A stretch of DNA of 64,000 nt, from the NCBI GenBank assembly GCA_003116975.1, contig BGKB01000101.1, forward strand, positions 186,001 to 250,000. Direction: 5' to 3'. The stretch is from Aurantiochytrium sp. KH105 (Eukaryota > Sar > Bigyra > Thraustochytrida > Thraustochytriidae). Below are positions 1 to 11,408 of this stretch, in pieces (positions within the stretch are counted from its first letter, which is position 1; every line of letters begins with the position of its first letter). The notes under the pieces are model-generated. The model did no database searches. It was not told the origin of the DNA and saw only the letters and a program-made list of their open reading frames with translations. The position numbers and the translations under genes were made by a program.

Positions 1-769
1 GACTGCTGTTCATGGGCATTACAACTCGTCCGCATTGCGATAGCACTTTCGTTTTGTTTGTTTTTCAATTTTCGGAGGAGTGACAATCATCTTCACTCTT
101 CACCATATCATGCATGGACTACACATGCAGAAGCGAGACGACGCAAAGAATGGTCAACAGAGTCGATGAACAAAGTGATCTCATGTGCTTCGTGCTCCGA
201 GTGCTCACTGCACGAATATCATTTTTGTTTCGCAAACATTTGCAAAAACGATTATCGATGACGCGGAGTTTTTGCGGACAGATTTGATTCTGCCTGCGTC
301 GGTCTGCAACTTGTTGTCGAGTCCCTACTGCTTGGCTTCGGTGGTGGCTAGGTTGGACCCCAAACCCATCTTTATTAGATGATGCTATGCTAGGACGATT
401 CTTGGCGCGGACTATCGTCGCTTCCAACACCAGTTCGTCCAACGGATACTTTTGTCGTGCACCAGGATCTCAACGCATACTTTGGTGGTGATGCTGCGCG
501 GAGCCGATCGCTCGCGTCTAAGCTAACTTGGTTGACGTACTTACGCATCCATGCTCTAAAGTAGCTTCCCTCCCGGCGCTAGAAAACTGAGGCTACCCAC
601 TCCCTCTCTGTGGTCAAACAACGGAAATTGGAGGTCTGCCTTTGTTTTGATTCGCTAGATTGTAGTTGACACCGAGCTTTTGGAGAATTTTCTTTGCATC
701 ACACCCACGTCAGGTACATGCCATTGCCATAAAAGGACTTGATCGATGTGTGCGAGTTGGATATCTGGC
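1..769. other. Gene-poor left edge with a decayed repeat segment
   Basis: No gene can be supported here; open frames are short and unlike known families. Bases about 430-640 are clearly related to about 26,975-27,215. Both contain a variant of 'ccaacRgaatacttttRtcgtg', then a run resembling 'aggaYctcRacgcatactt', then 'gcgRagcYgatcgctcKcgtcta'. The two copies read similarly in one frame (TFVVHQDLNAYF against TFIVDQDLDAYF) before losing phase. This is a diverged dispersed duplication of an unidentified former coding sequence. Confidence 0.5.
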
Positions 770-1845
770 TACCCTACGATGCAGTTATCTCGGGACCTTG
801 TTCTGGGTTCGAGTGCTTCGGGTGATTTGGGCCTGCTGGCGGACGAACCCGCATATGCGTGGCTTCGTGCAGCTTTGACTATGATTCATGCTATGAATAG
901 CATGGTGAAAGGAAATGCGCGGGCTCGTGTAAAAGCGGCATTTAAGGTGATGGAATAATGTGCTGGGCCTTCGTCAAGACGGCATTACTGACGGAATGAT
1001 ACTCTGGTATTGACGCAAAGTCTGATTGAAAGAAAAAACAACAAAGATGATTCGTGTAAACGTAATAGAAATCTCCCCTCCGCGCGTAGCGCGATGGGAA
1101 GGAAGAAGTTGGAGTCTCTCGCTGCTGCTTGGAGACTGTAGTTGTTTGCCTAGGTTGCAAAGGAGTCGAACGGTACCCTACGATGCAGTTATCTCGGAAC
1201 CTTGTTCTGGGTTCGAGTGCTTCGGGTGATTTGGGTCTGCTGGCGGACGAACCCGCGTGTGCGTGACTTCGTGCAGCTTTGACTATGACTCATGCTATGA
1301 ATAGCATGGTGAAAGGAAATATGTGGGCTCGTGTAAAGGCGGCATTTATGGTGATGGAGTAATGTGCTGGGCCTTCGTCAAGGTGGCATTATTCAGCAAT
1401 GCGCTGGGCCTTCGTCAAGGCGGCACTACTGACGGAATGATACGCTGGTATTGACGCAAAGCCTGATTGAAAGAAAGAACAACAAAGATGATTCGTGTAA
1501 ACGTAAAAGAAATCTCCTCTCCGCGCGTAGCACGATGGGAAGGAAGAAGTTGGAGTCTCTCGCTGCTGCTTGGAGACTGTAGTTGTTTGCCTAGGTTGCA
1601 AAGGAGTCGAACGGTACCCTACGATGCAGTTATCTCGGAACCTTGTTCTGGGTTCGAGTGCTTCGGGTGATTTGGGTCTGCTGGCGGACGAATACGCGTG
1701 TGCGTGGCTTCGTGCAGCTTTGACTATGATACATGCTATGAATAGCATGGTGAAAGGAAATGCGCGGGCTCGTGTAAAAGCGGCATTTAAGGTGATGGAA
1801 TAATGTGCTGGGCCTTCGTCAAGGCGACATTACTCACTGACGGAG
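770..1845 (+). repeat. Tandem repeat of ~405-441 bp, three copies
   Basis: Copies begin with the same 'accctacgatgcagttatct' at 770, 1175 and 1616. Spacing is 405 then 441 bases; the second unit carries an extra partial copy of the 'gctgggccttcgtcaaggcggc' segment near 1398. Copies 1 and 3 each keep an open stretch of about 60 codons starting MQLSRDLVLG; copy 2 has an in-frame TGA in the same stretch. The third copy merges into the diverged repeat at 1838. Nothing marks it as a known transposon. Confidence 0.8.
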
Positions 1846-2235
1846 TGATACGCTGGGCCTCGTTAGGGCGGCATCATTGCAGTGGGTGCGACTTGTGTCA
1901 CACGCGTTGATTGTGTTGCGATGCGCATTGCGGTTCGCACTATGGTAGGTGCCTTGGTCCTACACTGCGTGTTGCCTTGGTCCTCCAGCAGTTTACCACC
2001 TGGTGTTAAGGTGATGGGTAGCTCATCGTGACGGGCATCGTCAAGAAGATTCATAAATTATGGTGTCAAGGATTGACACCGAGCTCTTCGCAATTTTATT
2101 TCTTATCAAGCTGGCCTCGCAAACGTTTCCTCGCTTTATGCATATGTTCAATGTCAGACTACAAAAAGGCGACTCATCTCAACTTGTCAAGCTCTGTCTA
2201 GTCTGGGGCCCATTCAACTGCAGACAGACCAACAC
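1838..2235 (+). repeat. Diverged direct repeat, copy a
   Basis: This copy shares three blocks in the same order with 2908-3236: 'ggcggcatcattgcagtggg', 'agcagtttaccacctggtgt' with 'gatgggtagctcatcgtg', and a block around 'acaaaaaggcgactcat' with 'tctagtctggggcccat'. Sequence between blocks has drifted. It is probably a duplication of non-coding or long-dead sequence; no coding function is visible. Confidence 0.7.
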
Positions 2236-2907
2236 AATTCTCATCGTTCACGCCGCCTCATGGATTGTGCGTACATAGAATGCTCAGGTCGAGCAGCTGT
2301 CACTCTTGTCTCGCGTACGCTCACGTTCTGTGGCTGCTCGAGGCACTCCACCTCGAAGTCTCGGAGTAGATCTCGTTGCGTGTGCAACGCATAATTGGCC
2401 AAGGTGAATTATTGACCGTCATTGAAAGACCAAGCTGCTCAATCGCCAGTGTAGCAGATGCAGGCAAGCTTTAGGTAGGCATGTGCAGATAGTGTAAATC
2501 GTGACTGAGAGGCTGCTCTCGCTCGGTTAACCGGATGTTCAAGCAAAAATTGGCTCTGCGAGCATGCGAGATTTTGGCCGCATGTGCTCAAACTACTTTG
2601 CGCACCAATCTGCGAACCTCTTTGCGTCAACAATTTGGATGCAAATTTTCATCTTTTACTTGCGCACCACATACAAGTCAATCGAATGTGCAAGCAAAAG
2701 CGCTTGTTGCGCCCGTCTTCTCTCAGTGTCATTCACCATTCTGCAGGCCTTATTTCAACGAGTGCTTGAACCCAAGTATGCGCATCAACTTTTGCACTTC
2801 ATGCAGCAAGCTCATCTGCATTCCATCTCGAACCATCGCGCGCCAGCATGCAAGCCTCCTACCAGGCAATCCCCGCCTTGGTTTCTCGAACTGTTATTGA
2901 CGCAAAG

Positions 2908-3236
2908 TCTGACACTGACGGAATGATACGCGGGGCCTCGTTAAGGCGGCATCATTGCAGTGGGTGCGATCTTGGATCGCACGCGGAATGAGTGCGATTC
3001 CCATGGTGTTCGCACACTGGGTGTGCACTTTGGCTCTGCTTGTGCGTGGATGCTATAGCAGTTTACCACCTGGTGTCAAGGTGATGGGTAGCTCATCGTG
3101 GCGGGCATCGTCGATTACACTGCAAGCTGCACGATCTAGACAATGTTGCACGTCGATCACGCAAGGCTGCATGTCAGAATACAAAAAGGCGACTCATATC
3201 AACCTCTGTCTCGTCTGTGGCCCATATATTCCCTGA
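2908..3236 (+). repeat. Diverged direct repeat, copy b
   Basis: Second copy of the unit at 1838-2235, with the same order of blocks and shorter spacing. It starts with 'tgacggaatgatacgc', which also closes the units of the 770-1845 array, so the two repeat families share an edge and probably arose together. The ~670 bases between copies (2236-2907) hold nothing recognisable. Confidence 0.7.
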
Positions 3237-4440
3237 CACTGCACAGGGCACGGCGTTCTTGCTGCGTGCAGTCAAATTTCTTCCGAGATTGGTCGGTCTC
3301 CCGAGCCATTTGCGGGGCTGGTCTGTGTCGTGATGTATGATGGCCCAGATCAAGTTTCCATCTCGGTGAAGATCAGTCTTGCAAGACTGCGGCGCTGGGT
3401 GCCACGGCCAAACAGAGTCCGTTGTTCCGTGCGAAAAGTTGTCTGCGACGGGCGACTGACCTCGTGAATCTGCGCTGCTCGAGTGATTTCACGACACCGC
3501 TCGTTCACCTTGAACTCGACGCGCCAGTCTCGCGACATTGTGATTGAAACGAACGTATCGGAGGCATCGCGAGCCCTGATTCGTACTTTCAAAAAGTTGC
3601 TCATGTTCCATCTGCGCGATTGTAGGCCCTAATTTCTGCGAGTCTTTTTGCCAAGCACGTAATCGGTCTCGTTTTGTCCGACGCAGATGCAGACAGCAGC
3701 CCGCGGCTCTTTCCCTCTCTCTTTCTCTCCAGGCTGCACTTCCGATGCATTTTGGGCGGCCAAATTGCTTTTGCACACAAAGGATAGCGCGACAGCTATG
3801 TAAAGAGCACTTTCTGGCTGCACCTGGCTGACCGACTCGAATCTGATTCGAGATGATTACAAAAAGACGACTGGTCTTGAGCGCTCAGTCTCGGTTCCGT
3901 AGACGGAAGCGCACGATCAGGATTCGCAGTCGGCCGTGGCCAGTGCAGGGTTAGCTGTAACTCGTGGCGCTGCGTGCATCGGCGTATAAGAAGATGACAG
4001 TACACCGGCTTTTTCTTGGCGAGCCGACCCGCCGAGAAGATTGAGGTTTGCTACGCTGTGCCGTCCAACCATTGCGTATGCATGCTGACAAGCGTGAATA
4101 ACACGCTGCGCCCGATACCCGTATTGGAATAGAATGGCCAGGTCTGTCGGTCGGTCGTTGTGCAAGCATGGTTGACGAGCAAAACGTGCTGGAGTCGGGC
4201 TGATGTTGAATCGAACCCAAGGCGTGAAGAAGGTCATAAGTGCGACTGCCCTGCGATGTACTTGACGCGTCCACCAAAGAGCAGAGTTGACAGGGGCCGG
4301 TTAAATTGACTTCCACGACGCTTCACGCTTCATAACGGACCTGAATATACGCGCACGCGCCACCAGGTTTCCGAGACGCCTTTTATTCCGCCTCGGGCTC
4401 GCGAATTGGCTGTAGTATACATCATCACGCCTGACGCGGC
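3237..4440. other. Intergenic stretch without a recognisable gene
   Basis: Open frames on both strands are under about 125 codons, overlap one another and show no domain-like pattern. No tRNA, repeat or splice-bounded exon could be recognised. Confidence 0.5.
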
Positions 4441-7400
4441 CGCGGCGTGCTGCCGCGGCGTGCCTGTACCGGCCTCATCACATTTCCTGCTTCTCTGTCA
4501 AGCTCGCGGCACTTCCATCAAGTGCCGCGCAGATCACAGCTGACCAACCCTGCTTCCCGTCCGCCCGCGCGCCAGCCACTGCCAGCCGCCTCGGGCTTAC
4601 CTTCTGCCGCCCGCTGCCGCCACCGCCGCCGTCGCCACATGTCTATCGAGCGAGCCGCAGCCGGCGGCGATATGGCCGGCGTGTCTTCGGTCGGTCGGGT
4701 TCGGAGATAGCTGCGCCGGAGCATTTGCGCAGAGCAACGAAGGTCTGCGACGAGGCGAGGATGGCGCGCATCCACCAGCCATGCCGGCGCGCAAGAGGGC
4801 AAGAAAAGAGCAAGCAAGAGAGAAACTTTGGTTCGAGTCGCCATCTCCGATGCGGCCCATCATCGGGCTGCTGCAAGCTGTGGCCAATCGATGAGCGGCA
4901 AATGGACGGCGCCGGCTTGTCTTCGTTGGGGCGGGCGGCTTTATTGGATTCTCGTCCACCAGCGGAGGCTCTGGCTCTGATCAACTCAATCACAGTCAAC
5001 TTACAGTCAACTCGATTCGATTCGGTTCGACTCACAATCAATGATTCGATTCGGTCAAGCGCGACGCGCCATGGGCAAGAAAAATCGGAAAAGGAAGGTT
5101 TTGCAAGGAAGCGCGACTCGCTTTGGCTCTGCTCAACTCAACTCCACTCCATTCGGTTCAACTCGCAATCATCTCGATTCGGTCGGGCGCAACGCGCCCT
5201 GACATGGGCAATAAAAATCAGAAAAGGAAGGTTTTGCAAGGAAGCGCGACTCGCTCTCTCTCTCCTTCTCCCACTCGCTCAAGAACGAACGACTCGCGGA
5301 GAGAACGATTCGACTGCACTACAGCGTCTCTCTCCCCCCCAAGCACCTGCGCCCTCTCGGCGTGTCTTTCTTCTCTCTTTTTTCTCCCGCGACCTCGCCG
5401 TCTCCCTCCCTCGCAGCTCCTTGCGCGCCAGGCTCACCACGATCTCCCGCGGCCTCGAGCCGGCGCGGCCCGCGAGCGGGGGCCAGCCAGGAGGCTCGCG
5501 GGCCAGGTGGGCGGGCGCACACGCGCGGGGGCCGGCCGCGCGAGCCTGGACCGGGTCGAGGCGCCTGTCGATGCCTCGCCGCGCGTGCAGGAATGGCCGC
5601 GCGCAAATGCCGCGACCATGGCCGTGGCCACGGCGCGAGGCGACGGCCGCGGGAGGCTCGCGCGGGCGGAGCGGCGAGGCGAGGCGTGGAGGCACGCGCC
5701 GCCCGCGGGGAGGGAGCCGGGCCGGCGCGCGCCAGGCGGAGTCGAGTCGAGTGGTCGCGGGCTTGCTTACCACTTGCTCCTCGCGCTTTCTTTTATCGTG
5801 GAGAAGAAAGAGCAGGAAGAGCGAGCGATGCTGCCGTGCGTGCGTGGCGCGCCAGGTACCAGGCGCAAGCCCGTGCGCGCGGAGCGGACGAGTGGCAGGC
5901 GTCGGACGCGGCACGGAGAGAGGCAGCGAGGAAGCTGTGCTGGGAGATGTTCTTCCTCGAAAATGCTGCGTCGGCCTCGAGTGGACGGGATGAGTGCGGC
6001 GCAGGAGGTCCGAAGCTGCAATGCACTGCCGGCAACGCTGAGGGCCTGAGGTGCGAAAGTGGGTAGCTTGCTGATGCTCACGATGGCTACGCGCAAGCTC
6101 TCTCTGGCGGTCAATTTGCCAGTCAACCGGCCACAAGCCAGCCCTCCACGCAGCGCTCTGCAGCTGCAACAAGCTCCATCGCCCCACCCGTTCGCCCGGA
6201 GAGAAAGCCCGTACGGGCCACTCGATTACCAACCAGTCATCTCGCCCGCGCCGAGCACATACTACATACTCGAAGCGCTCGTGTCCGTGCTGGCCGTGAT
6301 TCGAGCGTCAAGGGCCCAAGTAAGCCTCGGTATTACAGCCACCATGGCCACTGCCAGCCAGCCAGCCACGGTCACGTCTACACATCAAAATCTATGCAAA
6401 AAGCTGCGCTGTGCGACTTGACTTTCCTCGAGCTCCGTGCCGAGGCCCGACCTTGTTCCCGCGCGACCGTCACCATCCCTCCAACCTTTGTCGGCCGCGA
6501 CTCGCTGTCGCTGCCGCCGTCGCTAGCACTTGCAGCTGCAGCTGGCTGCTGCAGTTGCTGCCTTTGCTCACGTCTACTCGCTCGCTTGCCGACTCGCCGG
6601 TCTCGGTCGCGTTGTCGCTCGCTGCCTTGCGTTCGCCGCGAGACTGGCGGGAGAGCCGCTCTTCTTCCCGAAGCGTCAGGCCCCGGCGCGTGCAGCCGCG
6701 AGTGTGCAATGGAGTCTCCTTGCTTCTTTCTTTCCTTTTCCCTCTTTTCTTTCCCCGCTTTCCCTTCTTTTCCACGCTTCGCGCTGTCTGCGGGAGGGAG
6801 GTGTGGTGCCGCTCCCCGTCCAACAGCAATCAATGGCGACTCGAATGAATCGGCTCGTCGATCAGCGAATCCGTCCATCGACCATGACCGAGCGGCCTCG
6901 ACCGACTCGGACCAGCGCGCGCGCCCCGTTCTCCGGCACGTATACTGGGTGAGGAGTGGGAGGTGGACCTGGCCGAGCAAGTAGCAGCCACCAGGCAAAT
7001 CTGGAACTCGGGGGCCGGCTCGCGCGTGCTTGCTTGCTTACTTGCCTTGCCTGCAGCTGCTTGCTTGCTCAAGCGCTTGCTCGCGAGGAAGAGCGAAGAG
7101 GGAGAGAAAGGGGACGTCGCACCAGCTGCCAGGTAGGCCCTCCTCCTCTCCGCGAGCTCTCAGGCCCTCTCACGAGCTGTCCGCCCGTCCTCGCGCTGAC
7201 GGGTTGGCACCCTGCCGCCCCGGCGCGAGGGAAGACCTCGCAGCGCGACGGGTTTAGGCGTTGGTCGTTGCAGTGGGTTGGTGTATCATCGTTCGCTAGC
7301 TCGCGAGCGGCCCGAGGGGCAATCTCGCCTTTCTCATTCGTATCCACCCCCTCTCTCTCTTTGTTGTCTGGTGTCCGTTGTCTGTCTGTCCGCCGACGAT

Positions 7401-7552
7401 CTTGAAGACAAGTTGGCCCCGATAGCGCCCCCATCCCGCAAAAGTGGTCCGGTGTTGCTCCAAATCCCGCAAAATCGACCCGACCTTGCTCCAAGTTTTT
7501 CAGACGCAACGACGACAGACAAAACGCTGACGCCAAAACGGACAAAGACAGA
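4441..7552. other. GC-rich island upstream of the first PAN gene
   Basis: This ~3.1 kb stretch is very rich in G and C with many CpG dinucleotides and short Ala/Arg/Pro-coding runs. It yields long overlapping open frames on both strands at once (for example 4725-5993 plus and 5279-6232 minus), as expected when stops are rare by composition. No frame shows conserved motifs. It most likely holds promoter and 5' leader sequence of the gene starting at 7553. Similar islands lie upstream of other genes here (about 15.5-17.6, 37.4-38.1, 42.9-43.4 and 56.2-57.2 kb). Confidence 0.5.
5053..5256 (+). repeat. Two-copy direct repeat, ~132-bp period
   Basis: The block 'atgggcaagaaaaatcggaa' at 5071 returns as 'atgggcaataaaaatcagaa' at 5203. 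Both are followed by the same 'aaggaaggttttgcaaggaa' run and preceded by 'gattcggtc..gcgcgacgcg'-like sequence. It lies in the GC-rich island and is not part of a supported gene. Confidence 0.75.
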
Positions 7553-10234
7553 ATGGTGGCATCGCGCGGGAAAGTGGGATCCAGTCGACGATGCGCTCTC
7601 ATGGTCATCGTGCTCTGCGCAACCTTGATCAAGGAAAATGGCAAAGGCGCGGCCATCGGTGGCAACTGCGTCAACGACATCCTCTACGACTACATCCCCA
7701 TCAGCGCCATGTCGAACAACATCACTGACACAAAACTTCGTCCCGAACTCTGTCCAGGCAAACCCTTTTATGGAAGCGTTCCCTTGGCACACACGATCGG
7801 TGCGCCGCAAATCGCGGACCCAGAGAGCTTTGACACCGTCATCTCGCATGACGATCGCCTGCGCGCCATCCAGGAGACTGTCGATATTCCCCACACAGTC
7901 GAGGTCAGCAACCTCACGGACGCGGAAATTGAAGCCTCGTGCCTCACCGTCGCAGATTGCAGGCTTCCGCCTGCCCTGACGATCATCCGAGATAATAGTA
8001 CCGGAGAATTCTGGCAACCTTCTGCGGACAAAAAGTCCGACAAGTTCAAGGACATGTTCGGCTACTGGTGCTGCGACGTCAACGAGCCCATGGACGGCTT
8101 TCTTTACGAGCAGCGAAACACAAATCGCAAGACCATTGTTCAAACGTTTCCGGCAATGTCGACACAGTTCCGTGACAATGCAGAATTCATGAGCCAAGAA
8201 TGGTTTCCTCGAAGCGCAAATTCTGCAGCAGAGGCCAAGATCATTAAAATTTTCTTCAAGGTCAGTAAAGCGACGCTCTACTTTTACGTCGACAACACCT
8301 GCAACGATCTCAAAGGACAGCGCTGGCAAAATGGTTTCATGGGCAACGCTGCGCGCGCAGGCGGCGGACTCTTCCACGAGGTTATGTTCAAAAGCAAAAA
8401 CTCAAACCTCCCGTATGCGCACAATCCGGCTTCGCAAGAACACGGGCCCGTGCCCCTAAATACCACAGACTTTGTGGTGCAATACATTGGCAATCTCCAA
8501 CCCGGGTCATCCACGTTTCAATGGGTGGCAGCCAAGAACCTTTGGTACTATGCCGACGTGCAAGAGAACAATAAGGAGGGCTACCGCCGCATGGCCTCGG
8601 TGCACATGAAAACAGCCATGGAATGGCTCTTATTGGCGCCGCCCAAGGGCAACCTCGCGGTCGCTCTCATGTACGTCCTTGCTTCAAAACTTTACCTCGA
8701 CGCAAAAGATTTGTCGTATGAAGCCGAGAACTTTGACTTTTCCTACATCAAGCAGTATCAAGGTCACTTTTACGAGCACTTTGAACTGGCCATCGAGCAC
8801 CTCATGACCCCGGATGAAGACTCCAATCTGGTCCGGATCTTCCACGCTCTCACAAAGCTTGATGACTTCGAATATTGCATGGACTCCATTCCGCCCGATT
8901 TTTACAAACAGTTTGCCAATCGCAAAGTTAAGTCTCGCCGCCCCCCGGAGTCCGGCTGTCTCGGCGCTGCCAGTCCTGTCATGGACTGCATGCTGTGGCA
9001 CTCGCGCCAATGCGCAAATACGTACCGAGTCTTGTACGAGGCGCGGGCGGCCATGTGGGAAGAATTTCACGACTCCATTCCCCAGTGCGCTTCGTGTCCG
9101 GGCCTCATTGGCTGGTGGCGCAGTGGCGTCACCTCCTCGAAGCATACCAAGCTAACAGAGGTTGGCAGATACCCCCAGTGTCTCCCATGGCGCGACAGTG
9201 ATGGCAATGAGATCAATAATCTCGGCTACGACATGTACACCTCCGACACCTACGAGCTCGATTACAATGAGGGCTATGTGTGCGGTCCGCTCAACTGCCG
9301 TTTTGCAGACGCATTGTACGTGCCACTGGCGCAGCTCACGGAGGCCATTGGCGGCTACGTATGCGCCAATGAAGATCCCCTCGACACGATCAAAAACACC
9401 GATCTCGAACAATGCCGAAAAGAGTGCTACACGTTGACGAAAAAGGACGACTTCGCGTGCACCTCCTTTCACTACAATGCCAACACGAAAAGATGCAAGC
9501 TATACAACCGGTGCTCGGCGTTGACGACCCAAGGAGCATCAAGCGATGATGTCCTGTATATCGCCAAGCCAAAGGTCTACAATCACACGCGCAGCTGGGA
9601 TGACCCGGCCGAGTTCTATCTTCTAGAAGACACGCCTTCGCCATCCTCCCCAGCACCAACCAAGCGTCCGACCTCGTCACCTACCAAGAGTCCAACAGTG
9701 AAGCCCACCAAACGCCCTACGGCGAAACCCACAAAGTATCCAACGTCGGAGCCGGACCAGGAGGTGGATAGCGCAGAAATTTGTGCGACGGAGGGGCTTC
9801 GATATTGGGGAGGCCGCCGGCTTGCCAAGGAAACCAATGTGCGGAGTCTCGAGGCTTGCTACCTTCTCTGCCAAGCAAATGATTCTTGCCAGGGGTACAC
9901 GTGGAAAAAGCGCGACTCCAAGTGTTTTCTCTATGACGGAGGGTACACTACAAAGTGGCGTAGCGCCTTTGTGTCTGGGCCGAGGACGTGTCCCCTTGTT
10001 GAATCGTGCGAACGGCAATTCGTGGAGATCAAGGGTTCCAAGCTGCAGAATTTATGGAACATCTATTCTCCCGAGGCCTGTGCGCGAAGGTGCAACGCGA
10101 TTTCGTCCTGCAAAGCTTGGGTGTACCGGGCAAACAGAAACGCGTGCATTCTTCGCAAATCGATTAGCCGCGAAAGGACGCGCAACGCATACTACACATC
10201 AGGAACAAAGGTCGCCTGCGCGAGCTACTCCTGA
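7553..10234 (+). CDS. Secreted protein with PAN/apple-like modules (paralogue 1)
   Basis: 893 residues, one exon, ATG at 7553. The N-terminus (RRCALMVIVLCATLI) looks like a signal peptide, so the product is probably secreted or on the cell surface. Residues about 38-590 form a large Cys-containing region I do not recognise; it is shared with the next gene (for example KGQRWQNGFMGNAARAGGG and GLIGWWRSGVTSS). A PAN/apple-like module spans about 600-660 (C-x3-C, later F-x-Y-x(5)-C-x-L). A Pro-Thr linker (697-736, KxPT/SPT units) follows, then two more PAN-like modules (742-813, 817-893). PAN modules bind proteins or glycans in other families, so adhesion or substrate binding is inferred. The tandem paralogue starts 1.2 kb downstream on the same strand. 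The PAN calls rest on cysteine spacing only. Confidence 0.85.
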   Translation: MVASRGKVGSSRRCALMVIVLCATLIKENGKGAAIGGNCVNDILYDYIPISAMSNNITDTKLRPELCPGKPFYGSVPLAHTIGAPQIADPESFDTVISHDDRLRAIQETVDIPHTVEVSNLTDAEIEASCLTVADCRLPPALTIIRDNSTGEFWQPSADKKSDKFKDMFGYWCCDVNEPMDGFLYEQRNTNRKTIVQTFPAMSTQFRDNAEFMSQEWFPRSANSAAEAKIIKIFFKVSKATLYFYVDNTCNDLKGQRWQNGFMGNAARAGGGLFHEVMFKSKNSNLPYAHNPASQEHGPVPLNTTDFVVQYIGNLQPGSSTFQWVAAKNLWYYADVQENNKEGYRRMASVHMKTAMEWLLLAPPKGNLAVALMYVLASKLYLDAKDLSYEAENFDFSYIKQYQGHFYEHFELAIEHLMTPDEDSNLVRIFHALTKLDDFEYCMDSIPPDFYKQFANRKVKSRRPPESGCLGAASPVMDCMLWHSRQCANTYRVLYEARAAMWEEFHDSIPQCASCPGLIGWWRSGVTSSKHTKLTEVGRYPQCLPWRDSDGNEINNLGYDMYTSDTYELDYNEGYVCGPLNCRFADALYVPLAQLTEAIGGYVCANEDPLDTIKNTDLEQCRKECYTLTKKDDFACTSFHYNANTKRCKLYNRCSALTTQGASSDDVLYIAKPKVYNHTRSWDDPAEFYLLEDTPSPSSPAPTKRPTSSPTKSPTVKPTKRPTAKPTKYPTSEPDQEVDSAEICATEGLRYWGGRRLAKETNVRSLEACYLLCQANDSCQGYTWKKRDSKCFLYDGGYTTKWRSAFVSGPRTCPLVESCERQFVEIKGSKLQNLWNIYSPEACARRCNAISSCKAWVYRANRNACILRKSISRERTRNAYYTSGTKVACASYS

Positions 10235-11408
10235 TTGTCTTTCCTGATGGCTGCCTGCCTGCCTGCACCGCAAGGCCCCAAAGACGCCTTCCTTTCAAAT
10301 CTGAACACATACTATGAATTGTCTTCTGTGATTGCTTTCTCTTGCGCGGCACGGCACCCATCACAAAGGTTTTTTTCCGTTTCGTTTGTTGTGCGATCTC
10401 TGCATATTTTGTTCTATACAAGTTTACGCATAGATGTTGTAAACTTGTATCAAATAAGTATAGTAAAAATTGGAGGAACCAGACGAAACTCCTGCAAATG
10501 GACACTTGTTATTACATTGCACAAACCTTGCGCAAGACGCATCGGCTGGCAGCGTGCCTGCTTCTCTTCTCACACATCTCCGCGGCCGCTCCTATCTTGA
10601 AATTTGACTTGGCCTTGCTGGCCATGCCCACCTCAGGCAGGCCTGTCTTCGCCAGTACATGCATAACTCCAATACCTTTTCCTCCTTTTTCTCTCCTCCA
10701 TTTCCCATGCGAGGGTCTTTGCTACGTCGTTGTGCGTCAGCAACCTCCTGCTGCTGCTGCTCTTGCTGCTGCAATCGGCGGCAGGCGTGGCCGGAGCGAC
10801 ACGAGTGGCTGGCTGCTGCTGCTCTTGCTGCTGCTGATGCTGCATCCGTGCGCGCGCGTGCCCGTGCTTCCAAGACGCGCTGGCGCGTGCACATACCTGA
10901 TTGCGCAGCGCGGTCGTGGCCATGCAATTGTGTCTCTCGGAAACACTGCGCTGCAGCAGGCCGCGATACCGAACGACAGTTGAGTCTCCAGGCTACTGGC
11001 CGCTTTCACCCGCGCGAGAGCGCCGACTCGGCTCAGTTTGGCTTGGTAGGGCTTGGCTTAGCTTTGCCTGGCGTTGCGTGGCCTGAAAGAGAGAGAAAAA
11101 TGTTGTGGAGGTATGGAAAAGGGTTGGTTGGGCGATGGAAGGATGGACTCGCTCACCTTCATTTCTTCATCATTACTCCTGCATTCTCGAGTAAACAGGA
11201 AGGGCTACGGAGACAGTGTGCAGTTGGCGGCCGGCGGCAAAGTGAAGGGAATGGAATGGATGGGCGCGCACGCGTCGTAGGGCCATACACCCTCAAGTGG
11301 GCGCTGATAAAAACAAGACGAAAGTGTAAACGCTCAATGCTGGTTGCCACTGCCGGTGCTGGTGCTCAAGGAATACCTGGCACCGCAAAGTCGGAACGCA
11401 GGTCGAAG
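10235..11408. other. Intergenic region between the two PAN paralogues
   Basis: It contains the 3' flank of the first gene and the probable promoter of the second, with CTG/GCT-rich runs near 10,740-10,850. The reading frame of the second gene stays open back to 10,659, but this part is low-complexity, lacks similarity to the paralogue and precedes a good signal peptide at 11,409, so it is treated as non-coding. Confidence 0.55.

Noticed and set aside
4725-5993. Long open frame (422 codons) in the GC-rich island, with others on the opposite strand
   Set aside because: Stops are rare by composition on both strands. The translation is Arg/Ala/Ser-rich low complexity with no motif, and overlapping frames are equally long.
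10659-11408. In-frame N-terminal extension of PAN paralogue 2
   Set aside because: It has no counterpart in paralogue 1, precedes a good signal peptide at 11,409 and includes CTG-repeat translation.
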